Below are positions 14,302-22,359 of a stretch of DNA of 33,017 nt, piece after piece (the stretch's first letter is position 1; each line of letters starts with the position of its first letter). Location of the stretch: contig HF993132.1 of the NCBI GenBank assembly GCA_000432435.1, positions 1,059 through 34,075 of the forward strand. Reading direction: 5' to 3'. Below the pieces are notes generated by a model. That model saw only the letters and a list, made by a program, of their open reading frames with translations, ran no database searches and was not told the origin of the DNA. The DNA comes from Eubacterium sp. CAG:180 (GTDB taxonomy: Bacteria; Bacillota; Clostridia; Oscillospirales; Acutalibacteraceae). A program made the position numbers and the translations under genes.

Positions 14302-15129
14302 TTATTCCTCCGTCAGGATTTTATATATGTCGCTCTTTTTGATTCCGGTGAGCTTTGCCGCGTTTTTTGCCGCCTCGTTTTTCGACATTCCGCCATCTGT
14401 GAATTCTCTTGCCTTCGCGACGGCGGACTCCACCGTGTAAATCTCCGGAGCGGCCTGCGGCGCTCCCTCTATAACTAATACGAATTCACCCTTGATAGGT
14501 ATGTTTTCATATTCTTCGCACGCCTTTTTGAGCGTGGTGCGTTCAACATTTTCGTGGATTTTCGTAAGCTCTTTAATAATCGCTATACGGCGGTCACCGA
14601 GGCAGGCATAAAGGTCCTTAAGCGTGCGTAAAAGCTTGTGCGGAGCCTCGTAAAACACCATGGTGCGTTTTTCATCCTTAATGCTGTCAAGATGCTCGGA
14701 GCGGCTCTGCTTATTTACGCTCAAAAAGCCTTCAAACGTAAATCTGCCGGACGGCAGCCCCGACAGCGCTACGGCTGTGGCAAATGCGGTGGGGCCGGGG
14801 ACGGATACAACATTTACTCCCGATGCAATGCAGATGTCAACAAGGTCCTGACCGGGGTCGGAAATTGCTGGCATACCTGCGTCCGTGACAAGAGCACAGC
14901 TTTCTCCGCCGAGAATACGCGTAAGAATTATTTCGCCGCGCTCACGGCGGTTGTGCTCAAAATAGCTGATGAGCGGCTTTTTTATGTCAAATCTGTTTAA
15001 AAGCTTCAGGGTGACTCTTGTGTCCTCCGCCGCTATAAAATCGCAGTTTCTGAGGCACTCTGCGGCACGGGGAGAAAAATCCGAGAGGTTGCCTATCGGA
15101 GTGCCGACAACGTAAAGCTTTCCCGTCAT
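14302..15129 (-). CDS. rsmI: 16S rRNA (cytidine1402-2'-O)-methyltransferase
   Basis: RsmI uses SAM to methylate the 2' hydroxyl of C1402 in 16S rRNA, which tunes the decoding centre. The N-terminus LYVVGTPIGNLSDFSPRA, then AAEDTRVTLKLLNRFDI, SYFEHN and LVTDAGMPAISDPG are hallmark motifs of this family. GPTAFATAVALSGLP and FEGFL follow. The 275-residue length is standard. The start codon overlaps the trmN6 stop by one base (TAATG), so the two are probably translated together. The methylation product SAH would be recycled by enzymes such as the ahcY product in this window. Confidence 0.96.
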   Translation of the reverse strand: MTGKLYVVGTPIGNLSDFSPRAAECLRNCDFIAAEDTRVTLKLLNRFDIKKPLISYFEHNRRERGEIILTRILGGESCALVTDAGMPAISDPGQDLVDICIASGVNVVSVPGPTAFATAVALSGLPSGRFTFEGFLSVNKQSRSEHLDSIKDEKRTMVFYEAPHKLLRTLKDLYACLGDRRIAIIKELTKIHENVERTTLKKACEEYENIPIKGEFVLVIEGAPQAAPEIYTVESAVAKAREFTDGGMSKNEAAKNAAKLTGIKKSDIYKILTEE

Positions 15130-15878
15130 TACATATCCTCCCTGTATTTACCTAAAATTCTTGTCATTTCGTCGGACAAAACGTCCTTGCTCTTGTATAT
15201 AAAAAGATTGTTTTTGACCGTTATGCCCGTTTTTCCGCCGAGTCTGCCCTCTACAAGGCACAGCCACGGAGCCTTTTCGGGTGAAGCTGCAACAAGGCGC
15301 AGCGTTTTCGGCTCGATTTTATATTCCTTCATTGCCTCCATCGTCTCAAAAAGGCGCTCGGGTCGTATACAAATGCATAGCTTGCCGCCGAATTTCAGAA
15401 GTTTCGACGCGGCTTTTGTTATGTCGCGCAGATTACACAGCGTTTCGTGACGGGCTATTTTTTCGTTTTCCTTTTGGCTTTTTATTCCGGCGTTTTCCGC
15501 CTTATACGGTGGATTCATCGTTATAACGTCGAATTTTCCGCACGGAAATATCCGCGGAGCTTCTTTCAAATCAGCATTGCACACAAAGAGTTTGTCATGC
15601 AAATCGTTTGCCTTGACGGAGCGCGTAAGCTGACTGCACGCCTTTTCCTGGATTTCGACTGCCGATATTTCTTTTCCGCAGCCGTCCCTGCACCAGAGCA
15701 TTGGAATTATGCCGCAGCCCGTACCGAAGTCGCAGCATATGTCATATCGTTTCGGCGACGCAAAGTCGGCAAGCAGCAGCGCGTCCGTGCCGAAGGTGTG
15801 CTCCTTTGAGACGATAAGCCCAAAGTCCTTACGGAGATATTCGATATGTTCATCTTTGTTAAGTGTAATTTCGGTCAT
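15129..15878 (-). CDS. trmN6: tRNA1(Val) adenine37-N6-methyltransferase, TrmN6/YfiC type
   Basis: A SAM-dependent N6-adenine methyltransferase of the YfiC group. It shows the N-terminal F-x-x-G-T-D-A-L-L-L-ADF motif, the SAM-binding DFGTGCGIIP (50-59) and the catalytic NPPY (122-125). In many Bacillota this gene sits directly before rsmI, as here, which supports an RNA target. The 249-residue length is standard. The start follows the stop of the beta-CASP gene with no gap (TAA then ATG). Exact tRNA target is known from E. coli and is inferred here. Confidence 0.9.
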   Translation of the reverse strand: MTEITLNKDEHIEYLRKDFGLIVSKEHTFGTDALLLADFASPKRYDICCDFGTGCGIIPMLWCRDGCGKEISAVEIQEKACSQLTRSVKANDLHDKLFVCNADLKEAPRIFPCGKFDVITMNPPYKAENAGIKSQKENEKIARHETLCNLRDITKAASKLLKFGGKLCICIRPERLFETMEAMKEYKIEPKTLRLVAASPEKAPWLCLVEGRLGGKTGITVKNNLFIYKSKDVLSDEMTRILGKYREDM

Positions 15879-17486
15879 TTATCTGTCCCATTTTTCGCAA
15901 AGCGCAATTATCTGATCCGCAAATTTTGCAAGATCCTTGTTTGCACCGCCCTCATTATGTGCCACAACCGTTTGGAGACGCTTTTGTGCCGAGAGCAGTC
16001 TCTCATAAACCGTGCTTACGCGGCGAGAGGCGTTTTGCGAGGCTGTATTTTTAACTATCTTTTCGCGGTTTCCCTCAACGAGAACCTTGTTTTCGGTGAG
16101 GCTGTATTCCTCGCCGTTGTACGGGGCGCTCGCGGAAAGCCCCAGTTCGTCGCGAAGACGTGCGGCGTATATTTCGCACACCGTGTCCTCGCCGTGATTT
16201 ACAAATACGTGCTTTGGCGGAGCTTTAAAGCTTTTCATCCACTTTAACAAGCCCTCGTTGTCGGCGTGACCGCTTATGCCGTGAAGCTGTTCTATTTCCG
16301 CACTTATATGGATTTTTTCGTCAAAGAGCTTTACGTCCGTCGCACCGTCGGTTATGGCTCTGCCGAGTGTTCCTACGGCTTGGTAGCCGACGAATAAAAT
16401 CGTACATTCGGGTCGCCACAAATTGTGCTTTAGATGGTGGCGGATTCTGCCGGCCTCGCACATTCCGCTCGCCGAAATTATGACCTTCGGAGCGGGATCT
16501 GAGTTTATTGCTTTTGATTCCTCACTTGTCACGGAGACATAAAGGTTAGGAAAGGCTATCGGATTTATACCGTTTTCGATAAGCGACGCCGCTTCGTCGT
16601 CAAAGTCGGAATAGCTGTCGCAAAAAACGTTGGTGGCCTCAACTGCAAGGGGACTGTCCACATATACGGGGAAGTCGTTGTAGTTTTTGAGCATACGCTC
16701 TTCCTTTATCTGCCTTATAAAGTATAAAAGCTCCTGAGTTCTGCCGACGGCAAACGACGGTATAACTACATTGCCGCCGCGTGCAAAGGTGCGGTCAAGT
16801 ATTGGCACGAGCTGCGATATGTAGTCGAGTTTTTCGCCGTGACTGCGGTCGCCGTAGGTGCTTTCGGTTATGACGTAGGTGGCGTCGGTAATATACTGCG
16901 GGTCGCGTATTATCGGCTGGTCGGTATTGCCTATGTCGCCGGAAAAAACTATTTTTTCGGTTTCTCCGTTTTCTGTGACGTTTATTGTAATGCTCGATGA
17001 GCCCAAAAGATGACCCGCATCGGTAAAGCTTATGGATACACCGTCAAAAACGTGATAATCCACACCGTATTCGCACCTCAAAAACTGAGAACAGCATTTT
17101 TGAGCGTCCTCTACGGTGTAGAGCGGAACATATCCCGATTCGCCCGAGCGTTTTGCCCTTCGGTTGCGCCATTGTGCTTCAAACTGCTGTATGTGCGCAG
17201 AATCCTCAAGCATAATTCTGCAGAGCTTCGCTGTGGACGCGGTTGCGTAAATCGGCCCTTTGTATCCGTTTGCCGTAAGGTACGGCAGCTTGCCGGAATG
17301 GTCTATGTGAGCATGGGTCAGAAAAATGCAGTCTATATCGGCGGGAGATACGGGAATATCCCGGTTTTTATATGTGTCGGGTCCTTGCTCCATACCGCAG
17401 TCAATCAAAATGTTCTTGCCGCAGGCGGTGAGAAGCGTGCAGCTTCCCGTGACTTCGTGTGCGGCTCCTAAGAATATAAGATTCAT
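15879..17486 (-). CDS. Metallo-beta-lactamase/beta-CASP RNA-processing hydrolase
   Basis: A 535-residue cytoplasmic protein of the bacterial CPSF73-like group. Metal-binding motifs are LTHAHIDHSG (H58, H60, D62, H63), DAGHLLGSS, SGDIGNTDQPI, and the late ISGHAD and VNHGEDTV. The beta-CASP insert shows ISASGMCEAGRIRHHL and GYQAVGTLGRAI. These proteins are zinc-dependent endo- or exonucleases acting on RNA, but target RNAs cannot be told from sequence. The C-terminal 75 residues after the fold are helical and charged. The ATG at 17486 follows AAGGAG. It is the first gene of an operon with trmN6 and rsmI, an RNA-maturation group. Confidence 0.92.
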   Translation of the reverse strand: MNLIFLGAAHEVTGSCTLLTACGKNILIDCGMEQGPDTYKNRDIPVSPADIDCIFLTHAHIDHSGKLPYLTANGYKGPIYATASTAKLCRIMLEDSAHIQQFEAQWRNRRAKRSGESGYVPLYTVEDAQKCCSQFLRCEYGVDYHVFDGVSISFTDAGHLLGSSSITINVTENGETEKIVFSGDIGNTDQPIIRDPQYITDATYVITESTYGDRSHGEKLDYISQLVPILDRTFARGGNVVIPSFAVGRTQELLYFIRQIKEERMLKNYNDFPVYVDSPLAVEATNVFCDSYSDFDDEAASLIENGINPIAFPNLYVSVTSEESKAINSDPAPKVIISASGMCEAGRIRHHLKHNLWRPECTILFVGYQAVGTLGRAITDGATDVKLFDEKIHISAEIEQLHGISGHADNEGLLKWMKSFKAPPKHVFVNHGEDTVCEIYAARLRDELGLSASAPYNGEEYSLTENKVLVEGNREKIVKNTASQNASRRVSTVYERLLSAQKRLQTVVAHNEGGANKDLAKFADQIIALCEKWDR

Positions 17487-17587
17487 ATTTTCCGCTCCTT
17501 TTTAAATGGTGGCGCTCATCGCCGATGCCTTTTTTATTATGGTAACATAAATCACCGCAAAAATCCAGTATTAAGCCGCTGCGGGAT

Positions 17588-17627
17588 AAATAAAAAGGCA
17601 CGGCAGTAAGAACTACTGCCGTGCCTT
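17588..17627 (-). terminator. Intrinsic terminator of the P-type ATPase gene
   Basis: A perfect 14-bp stem (17595-17608 with 17614-17627) with a 5-base loop is followed on the minus strand by TTTTTATTT. It separates the ATPase gene from the beta-CASP operon. Confidence 0.94.
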
Positions 17628-17658
17628 GAAAAACATATATTTGTTTTGTCGCCAAAGC

Positions 17659-20337
17659 TTATTTTACGGTCTGCTTTTTGGCTTTGTTCTTTATAACGGC
17701 ACGCTCTATTGCCTTGACAATTTCAACGAGAGGAATTATCAGGAACGCAAGACCGAGAGCCGTGAAGAATTCGCGAGCGTCAATAGTGGTGAAATCAAAA
17801 GCGTCTGCAAGGAACGGTACTTCTATAACGAGCGCGGTTGTTATGAGGGAAAGTACGGTTGACCCGAAAATGTATTTGTTGAAGCTGCCGTGAAGGAGCA
17901 TTGATACGGTTGAGCCATGCTGCGAACGCATATTAAACGAGTGGAATATTTCGCACATTGACATTGTAAGGAATGCCATGGTCATACCGTCGGCACTCTC
18001 GGTAAGCTCCCATCTGCCTGCCTCCATAAAGTGGCCTATGAAGTAAGCGGCAAGTGTCAGAAGTGTTACGAAAAGCCCCTGGTATACTACGTCAAAGCCG
18101 ACGCCGCCTGCAAAAATGCCGTCCGATGATTTACGCGGCGGACGTTTCATAAGGTTCTTTTCGCCCTTCTCCATACTGAGGGCGAGAGCCGGGAAGCAGT
18201 CGGTAACAAGGTTTATCCAGAGAAGATGTACGGGCTTTAATATTGTGAAGCCGAGCAGGTTGGCTGTGAAAATAGCCATTACCTCGCTGAGATTTGACGA
18301 GAGCAGGAATTGAATTGACTTCCTTATGTTGTCGTAAATTCGTCTGCCCTCTTCCACAGCAGATACTATGGTGGCGAAGTTATCGTCGGCAAGGACCATA
18401 TCCGCAACATTCTTTGTTACATCAGTACCTGTAATGCCCATGCCTACGCCTATGTCCGCGCTCTTAATGGAGGGGGCGTCGTTTACGCCGTCACCCGTCA
18501 TTGCCGTTATCATACCGCGGCTCTTCCAGGCATTTACTATTCTTACCTTATGCTCGGGCTGAACTCTGGCATATACCGAGTACTGTGTGACCTTTTCTTT
18601 GAAGTCCTCATCGGGAATATCATCAAGCTCCGCGCCGGTTATGGCCTCGCTCTTGTCCTTTATAATGCCGAGCTCCAAGGCTATTGCAACAGCGGTGTCC
18701 TTGTGGTCGCCGGTTATCATTATGGGTCTTATGCCGGCACCGCGACATTCCTCGATTGCCGCCTTAACTTCGGGCCTTACGGGGTCTATCATACCTACAA
18801 GGCCGCAGAAGACGAGCTCATTTTCGATATTATCGGGCGACTGATCCTCGGGAACACATGAAAGCTGCTTGTAGCCGCAGGCGAGAACTCGAAGTGCTCT
18901 GTCGGCAAATTCCTTATTCTTTTTGAGTACGGCATCTCTGTCTGCGTCCGTAAGAGGGCTGACTTCGCCGTTTTTGAATATCTTTGTGCAGTGCTTTAAT
19001 ATCTCGTCGGGAGCACCCTTGGTGAACTGTAATATTCCGTCCGCAGTCTTGTGAATTGTGGACATCATTTTACGATTTGAGTCAAATGGAGCCTCGCCGA
19101 CTCTCGGCGCGCTCTTCAGAAGCTCGTTTTTATTCATACCGAGCGACATAGAGTATGCCACAAGAGCCATTTCCGTGGGCTCGCCTACAAGATTGCCGTC
19201 ATCGTCAAGATTTACGTCCGTGCAGAGAGCCATGCCCTCGGCAAGCATTTTTTCGTTGTCACAGTAATGCTCGACTACGGTCATCTTGTTCTGTGTAAGC
19301 GTACCGGTTTTATCAGAGCAGATTATCTGTGCGCAACCGAGAGTTTCAACTGCGGTGAGTTTGCGGATGATGGCATTTTTCTTTGACATATTGGTAACGC
19401 CTATCGAAAGCACAACCGTTACTACCGCCGCAAGACCCTCGGGGATAGCGGCAACCGCGAGCGATACGGCGAGCATAAACGAGCCGAGCAGGAAGTCAAG
19501 ATTCATTTCCGTGCCTGTTACAAGAGCTCTGACTATATCGAAGGCGAACATAAATACGCATATTCCGAGGACTATGAAACTGAGGATTTTTGAGAGCTGA
19601 CCGAGCTTTTTCTGAAGCGGCGTCTGCTCATCCTTTGCGCTTGAGAGCGCACCTGCTATTTTGCCCATTTCGGTGTCCATACCGATGCTTGTTATAACGG
19701 CCTTGCCTCGGCCGTAAACAACGGTTGAACCCATATACATCATATTTTTTCGGTCGCCGAGGGGGACGTCTTTTTGCCCCTCAAGGCCTATGGCTTTTAT
19801 GAATTTGTTGACGGGTACGGATTCACCCGTAAGTGCCGATTCCTCGATTTTAAGGCTTGCACTTTCAAAAATTCTGCCGTCCGCCGGAACAGCGTCGCCC
19901 GCTTCAAGCAGTACAACGTCGCCTACGGTAAGGTCCTCGCTCGGTATTTCGCATACCTTGCCGTCACGCAAGACCTTTGTTGTTGCGGCGGCCATTTTTT
20001 GAAGAGCCTCTATGGCCTTTTCGGCTTTGCTCTCCTGATATACGCCGAGTATGGCATTAACTATTACGACGAACATTATAATGATAACGTCCGACGGGAA
20101 TTCTTTTTGCAATACGGAGGTTATTGCCGATATTACCGCCGCGGCAATGAGGATGATTATCATCGGGTCGGCAAACTGCGAGAGAAAACGCAGTATCAGC
20201 GGCGTTTTCTTGCCCTCGGCAAGCTTGTTTTTGCCGGTTTCGGCAGAACGCCGGCGTGCCTGCTCGGAAGTGAGACCGTTTTCGGTGCTTTTTACTTCGC
20301 CGAAAACCTCGGAAGAGCTTTCAAGATAGTATTTCAT
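17659..20337 (-). CDS. P-type cation ATPase (Ca2+/Mn2+ efflux, SERCA-like)
   Basis: An 892-residue membrane pump that uses ATP to export a divalent cation. Motifs in order are the actuator TGES, PEGLAAVVTVVLS in M4, the phosphorylation site CSDKTGTLTQNKM with D342, the nucleotide-binding KGAPDEIL, and the hinge TGDGVNDAPSIK. In M5 the Asn and Glu of SSNLSEV are present, and in M6 the Asn and Asp of INLVTDCFPA, as in calcium pumps of the SERCA/PMR1 type. Sequence alone suggests Ca2+. The manganese riboswitch in the leader points to Mn2+ export as the regulated job, as known for several P-type ATPases under this RNA. A GGAGG site precedes the ATG at 20337. Confidence 0.94.
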   Translation of the reverse strand: MKYYLESSSEVFGEVKSTENGLTSEQARRRSAETGKNKLAEGKKTPLILRFLSQFADPMIIILIAAAVISAITSVLQKEFPSDVIIIMFVVIVNAILGVYQESKAEKAIEALQKMAAATTKVLRDGKVCEIPSEDLTVGDVVLLEAGDAVPADGRIFESASLKIEESALTGESVPVNKFIKAIGLEGQKDVPLGDRKNMMYMGSTVVYGRGKAVITSIGMDTEMGKIAGALSSAKDEQTPLQKKLGQLSKILSFIVLGICVFMFAFDIVRALVTGTEMNLDFLLGSFMLAVSLAVAAIPEGLAAVVTVVLSIGVTNMSKKNAIIRKLTAVETLGCAQIICSDKTGTLTQNKMTVVEHYCDNEKMLAEGMALCTDVNLDDDGNLVGEPTEMALVAYSMSLGMNKNELLKSAPRVGEAPFDSNRKMMSTIHKTADGILQFTKGAPDEILKHCTKIFKNGEVSPLTDADRDAVLKKNKEFADRALRVLACGYKQLSCVPEDQSPDNIENELVFCGLVGMIDPVRPEVKAAIEECRGAGIRPIMITGDHKDTAVAIALELGIIKDKSEAITGAELDDIPDEDFKEKVTQYSVYARVQPEHKVRIVNAWKSRGMITAMTGDGVNDAPSIKSADIGVGMGITGTDVTKNVADMVLADDNFATIVSAVEEGRRIYDNIRKSIQFLLSSNLSEVMAIFTANLLGFTILKPVHLLWINLVTDCFPALALSMEKGEKNLMKRPPRKSSDGIFAGGVGFDVVYQGLFVTLLTLAAYFIGHFMEAGRWELTESADGMTMAFLTMSMCEIFHSFNMRSQHGSTVSMLLHGSFNKYIFGSTVLSLITTALVIEVPFLADAFDFTTIDAREFFTALGLAFLIIPLVEIVKAIERAVIKNKAKKQTVK

Positions 20338-20379
20338 TTTTTTCCTCCCTGTTTTTTAAAAAAGAGCAGCCGCTTTTTT

Positions 20380-20423
20380 AAGAAAAAAGACCTTCGACAG
20401 AATTTAGCTCTGCCGAAGGTCTT
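20380..20423 (-). terminator. Riboswitch-controlled terminator
   Basis: On the minus strand a 15-bp stem with one G-U pair (20409-20423 with 20387-20401) and a 7-base loop ends in TTTTTTCTT. Its 5' arm contains the CCTTC that forms the 3' side of the aptamer P1 stem, so the aptamer and the terminator exclude each other. Confidence 0.9.
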
Positions 20424-20501
20424 GCTACCTTAATAAGGCTCGGTGACCAGAAGCCGAAAGGCGACATGATGTTGACCACCGGGTAAAAGCTACTCCCCTT
20501 C
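20415..20501 (-). promoter_or_regulatory. yybP-ykoY manganese riboswitch aptamer
   Basis: On the minus strand the leader has the two conserved loops of the family: GGGGAGTAGC just after the 5' side of P1 (GAAGG) and TAGCAAGACC just before the 3' side (CCTTC). Between them are the stem segments with GGTGGTCAACA and CTGGTCACCG. Known members bind Mn2+ and turn on Mn2+ exporters. Here Mn2+ binding would hold P1 together and prevent the terminator at 20380-20423, giving an ON switch. The family match is by recalled consensus. The competing pairing is read directly. Confidence 0.9.
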
Positions 20502-20522
20502 ATAAGGAATATCTTAAGTGCG

Positions 20523-20551
20523 ATAATAACAGAAAAATGAACTTTTGTCAA
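20523..20551 (-). promoter_or_regulatory. Promoter of the riboswitch and ATPase gene
   Basis: On the minus strand: TTGACA, 17 bases, TATTAT, with a start expected near 20516, just upstream of the aptamer. A second AT-rich hairpin (about 20356-20381) lies between the riboswitch terminator and the ribosome site. No terminator is seen between the gene ending at 20571 and this promoter, so read-through from the upstream operon into the riboswitch is possible. Confidence 0.85.
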
Positions 20552-20570
20552 GTATTTTTAAAATAATAGC

Positions 20571-21752
20571 TTATCCCTCGCCGAATAAAACATAATTGTT
20601 GACATTTCGGCTGTCAAGCTCGGAAATAATCGAGCTGTCGTCAATTACCGGTATAAATCCGCCGGTCTGATAGTTTTCGTCAAGCTTTGAGCTTAAGAGC
20701 GGTATACAGTCCGTAACCAGAGCTTTTTCATCGGTGGTTTCGGCGGAATATGTTTTTTCTCCGTAAGCAAAGCCGTCTCTCTGCGCCGATTTTCTGAAGT
20801 CCACAGCCACAAAATCGGCGGCGCTGTCAAAGAGAGAGCCGTCATAGCGGGCGGTGTTTCCACCGAGCGCGTCCGCGGCGCTGAGCATAACGCAGAGCGG
20901 CTTGTCGCCGAGCACGTTTTTAACCTTTTCTATAAATGAATGTAAAACCGCGTTGCGGCTCTCTATGCTCTTTTCTTCACCCGAAAATACCGCCTTGTCG
21001 AGGTAAATACTCTCGGGAAATTCCACGGAATCGAGTATAACGGCGTCAACTCCGAGAGAGGAAATCTCGCTCACAATGCTCAAAAGGTATTTCTCCGCGA
21101 CGGGGGAATACGGGTTCAGCCACGGCTCGCCGTCGTGCTGAGCGCTGTTGTCGAGCCACAGTGTGCCGTCCGAATTTGTCACGGCGGCAGCGGCGCCGAG
21201 ATGCGATGCGGCAACGCTGTCCTCATAGCAATAAATTCTTGCGATTATTTTATAGCCGGCACTTTTAAGCCTGTCGATTGTCGCAAGCGCGTTCTGATAA
21301 GCTTTGGACGACGCACCTATGTCGTTCGCCGTACCGACGGAGGATACGTAATTGAGATAGCCGTCCTTCGTTTTAAAATCTATCACAACGGCGTTCGCCT
21401 TTGTTTCGGTAAGCTCCGTTTTAAAAAGGTCAAAGGCTATACCGCCGTCAAGAACGTCGTCGGGCATATAAAGAGCGCGCAGTTTGCCGTCATATTCGGC
21501 GGGAACGCCCGTAAGCTCATGCTCATACGGCTTTTTCGACAGGTTAATGGAAACCGCGGCAATAACAAACACGAGCACGAAGAAGAACACAAGAAAAACC
21601 GAAAAGACGATTTTTTTGCGTTTTTCCTTTTTCTTTCGTGTGCGGCTTTCGCCTATCGCATATGATGTACCCGAGCGTCTGCCCGGATAATTTTTTGAAA
21701 ACGGATAATAGCTCTTTTTACGGGGCTTAATATCTCTGTTGTCAAACGCCAT
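20571..21752 (-). CDS. Membrane-anchored putative glycoside hydrolase (DUF4015-like)
   Basis: A 393-residue protein with a basic cytoplasmic start, one membrane segment (about 48-70) and an extracytoplasmic domain. The domain shows the barrel-type motifs KANAVVIDFKTKDGYLNY, GYKIIARIYCYED, EPWLNPYSPVAEKYLLSIV, LGVDAVILDSVEFPE and AADFVAVDF. From memory these fit the putative glycosyl hydrolases called DUF4015. The acidic residues at the strand ends could be catalytic, but no substrate is known. The gene follows the RnfA-like gene by 13 bases with an AAAGGA site, so it belongs to that operon. That pairing is unusual and may hint at a cell-envelope role for the membrane complex. Confidence 0.78.
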   Translation of the reverse strand: MAFDNRDIKPRKKSYYPFSKNYPGRRSGTSYAIGESRTRKKKEKRKKIVFSVFLVFFFVLVFVIAAVSINLSKKPYEHELTGVPAEYDGKLRALYMPDDVLDGGIAFDLFKTELTETKANAVVIDFKTKDGYLNYVSSVGTANDIGASSKAYQNALATIDRLKSAGYKIIARIYCYEDSVAASHLGAAAAVTNSDGTLWLDNSAQHDGEPWLNPYSPVAEKYLLSIVSEISSLGVDAVILDSVEFPESIYLDKAVFSGEEKSIESRNAVLHSFIEKVKNVLGDKPLCVMLSAADALGGNTARYDGSLFDSAADFVAVDFRKSAQRDGFAYGEKTYSAETTDEKALVTDCIPLLSSKLDENYQTGGFIPVIDDSSIISELDSRNVNNYVLFGEG

Positions 21753-21765
21753 TTTCTACGGTCCT

Positions 21766-22359
21766 TTACAATGATAATCCTTTGCCTGAGACGCCCGAAA
21801 AAGCGAGCGCCAAAATCGAAACATATATAAATACTGCCGGTGTGCCCTTAAAGCATTCCGGAATGTTTTTGTTTTCTACCAAGCGGCGCAGCCCGAAATT
21901 TATCATAAGCACCGCAACTATAAAGGCAAGTCCGGAGCCTATACCTACGCCTATCGCCTCGGCTATGCCGAAGGTCGCGCGGTAATTTATAAACGGTACG
22001 GCAAGCACAAGAGTATTGAATGCCGCCACGCCGAGACGCCTTACGGTTCGCTTTTTGGCCTTGAAAACAGCCTTCAGCAAAATGAGCATAAGAACATACA
22101 AAATGCATATCACAAGCAGGAAAATAAGCGAATGCTGTATTTCGCTGAGAGCACTTATAAACGGTATCTGCTCAAGCAGTACACAAAAAATACTGCCGAA
22201 TGTCGAAAAGAATGTGATAAACGCCGTGAGCGGGAAAAGCTGCTTCGGCTTTGCCGCCATTCTGACGGCCTCCGAGGCACCGTAGCCGCCGGTAAAAATC
22301 AGGTTTTGAAGCACAAATGCGTACATCGCCGCCGAAAAAAGATTTGCTATGACACTCAT
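21766..22359 (-). CDS. RnfA/NqrE-like membrane protein lacking the cluster cysteines
   Basis: A 197-residue protein with six membrane segments. It aligns with E. coli RsxA over its length, as I recall that sequence. FNTLVLAVPFIN matches TNCAVLGVALLN, GVGIGSGLAFIVAVLMINFGLRRL matches the next helix and RER-type loop, and IPECFKGTPAVFIYVSILALAFSG matches the C-terminus. The two cysteines that help bind the iron-sulphur centre within the membrane are replaced: Ser29 in GYGASEA stands for the Cys of LGLCPF, and Thr116 in FNTLVL for that of TNC. Electron transfer through this subunit is therefore unlikely. The start overlaps the stop of the E-like gene by 4 bases (ATGA). Confidence 0.85.
   Translation of the reverse strand: MSVIANLFSAAMYAFVLQNLIFTGGYGASEAVRMAAKPKQLFPLTAFITFFSTFGSIFCVLLEQIPFISALSEIQHSLIFLLVICILYVLMLILLKAVFKAKKRTVRRLGVAAFNTLVLAVPFINYRATFGIAEAIGVGIGSGLAFIVAVLMINFGLRRLVENKNIPECFKGTPAVFIYVSILALAFSGVSGKGLSL

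Noticed and set aside
20356..20381. AT-rich 9-bp hairpin between the riboswitch terminator and the ATPase ribosome site
   Set aside because: Nearly all A-T pairs and embedded in A and T runs, so it may be chance. It is not needed to explain riboswitch control.
19774..20433. A 219-codon plus-strand frame opposite the ATPase gene and riboswitch
   Set aside because: It is antisense to a clear P-type ATPase and a structured leader and shows no family motif.
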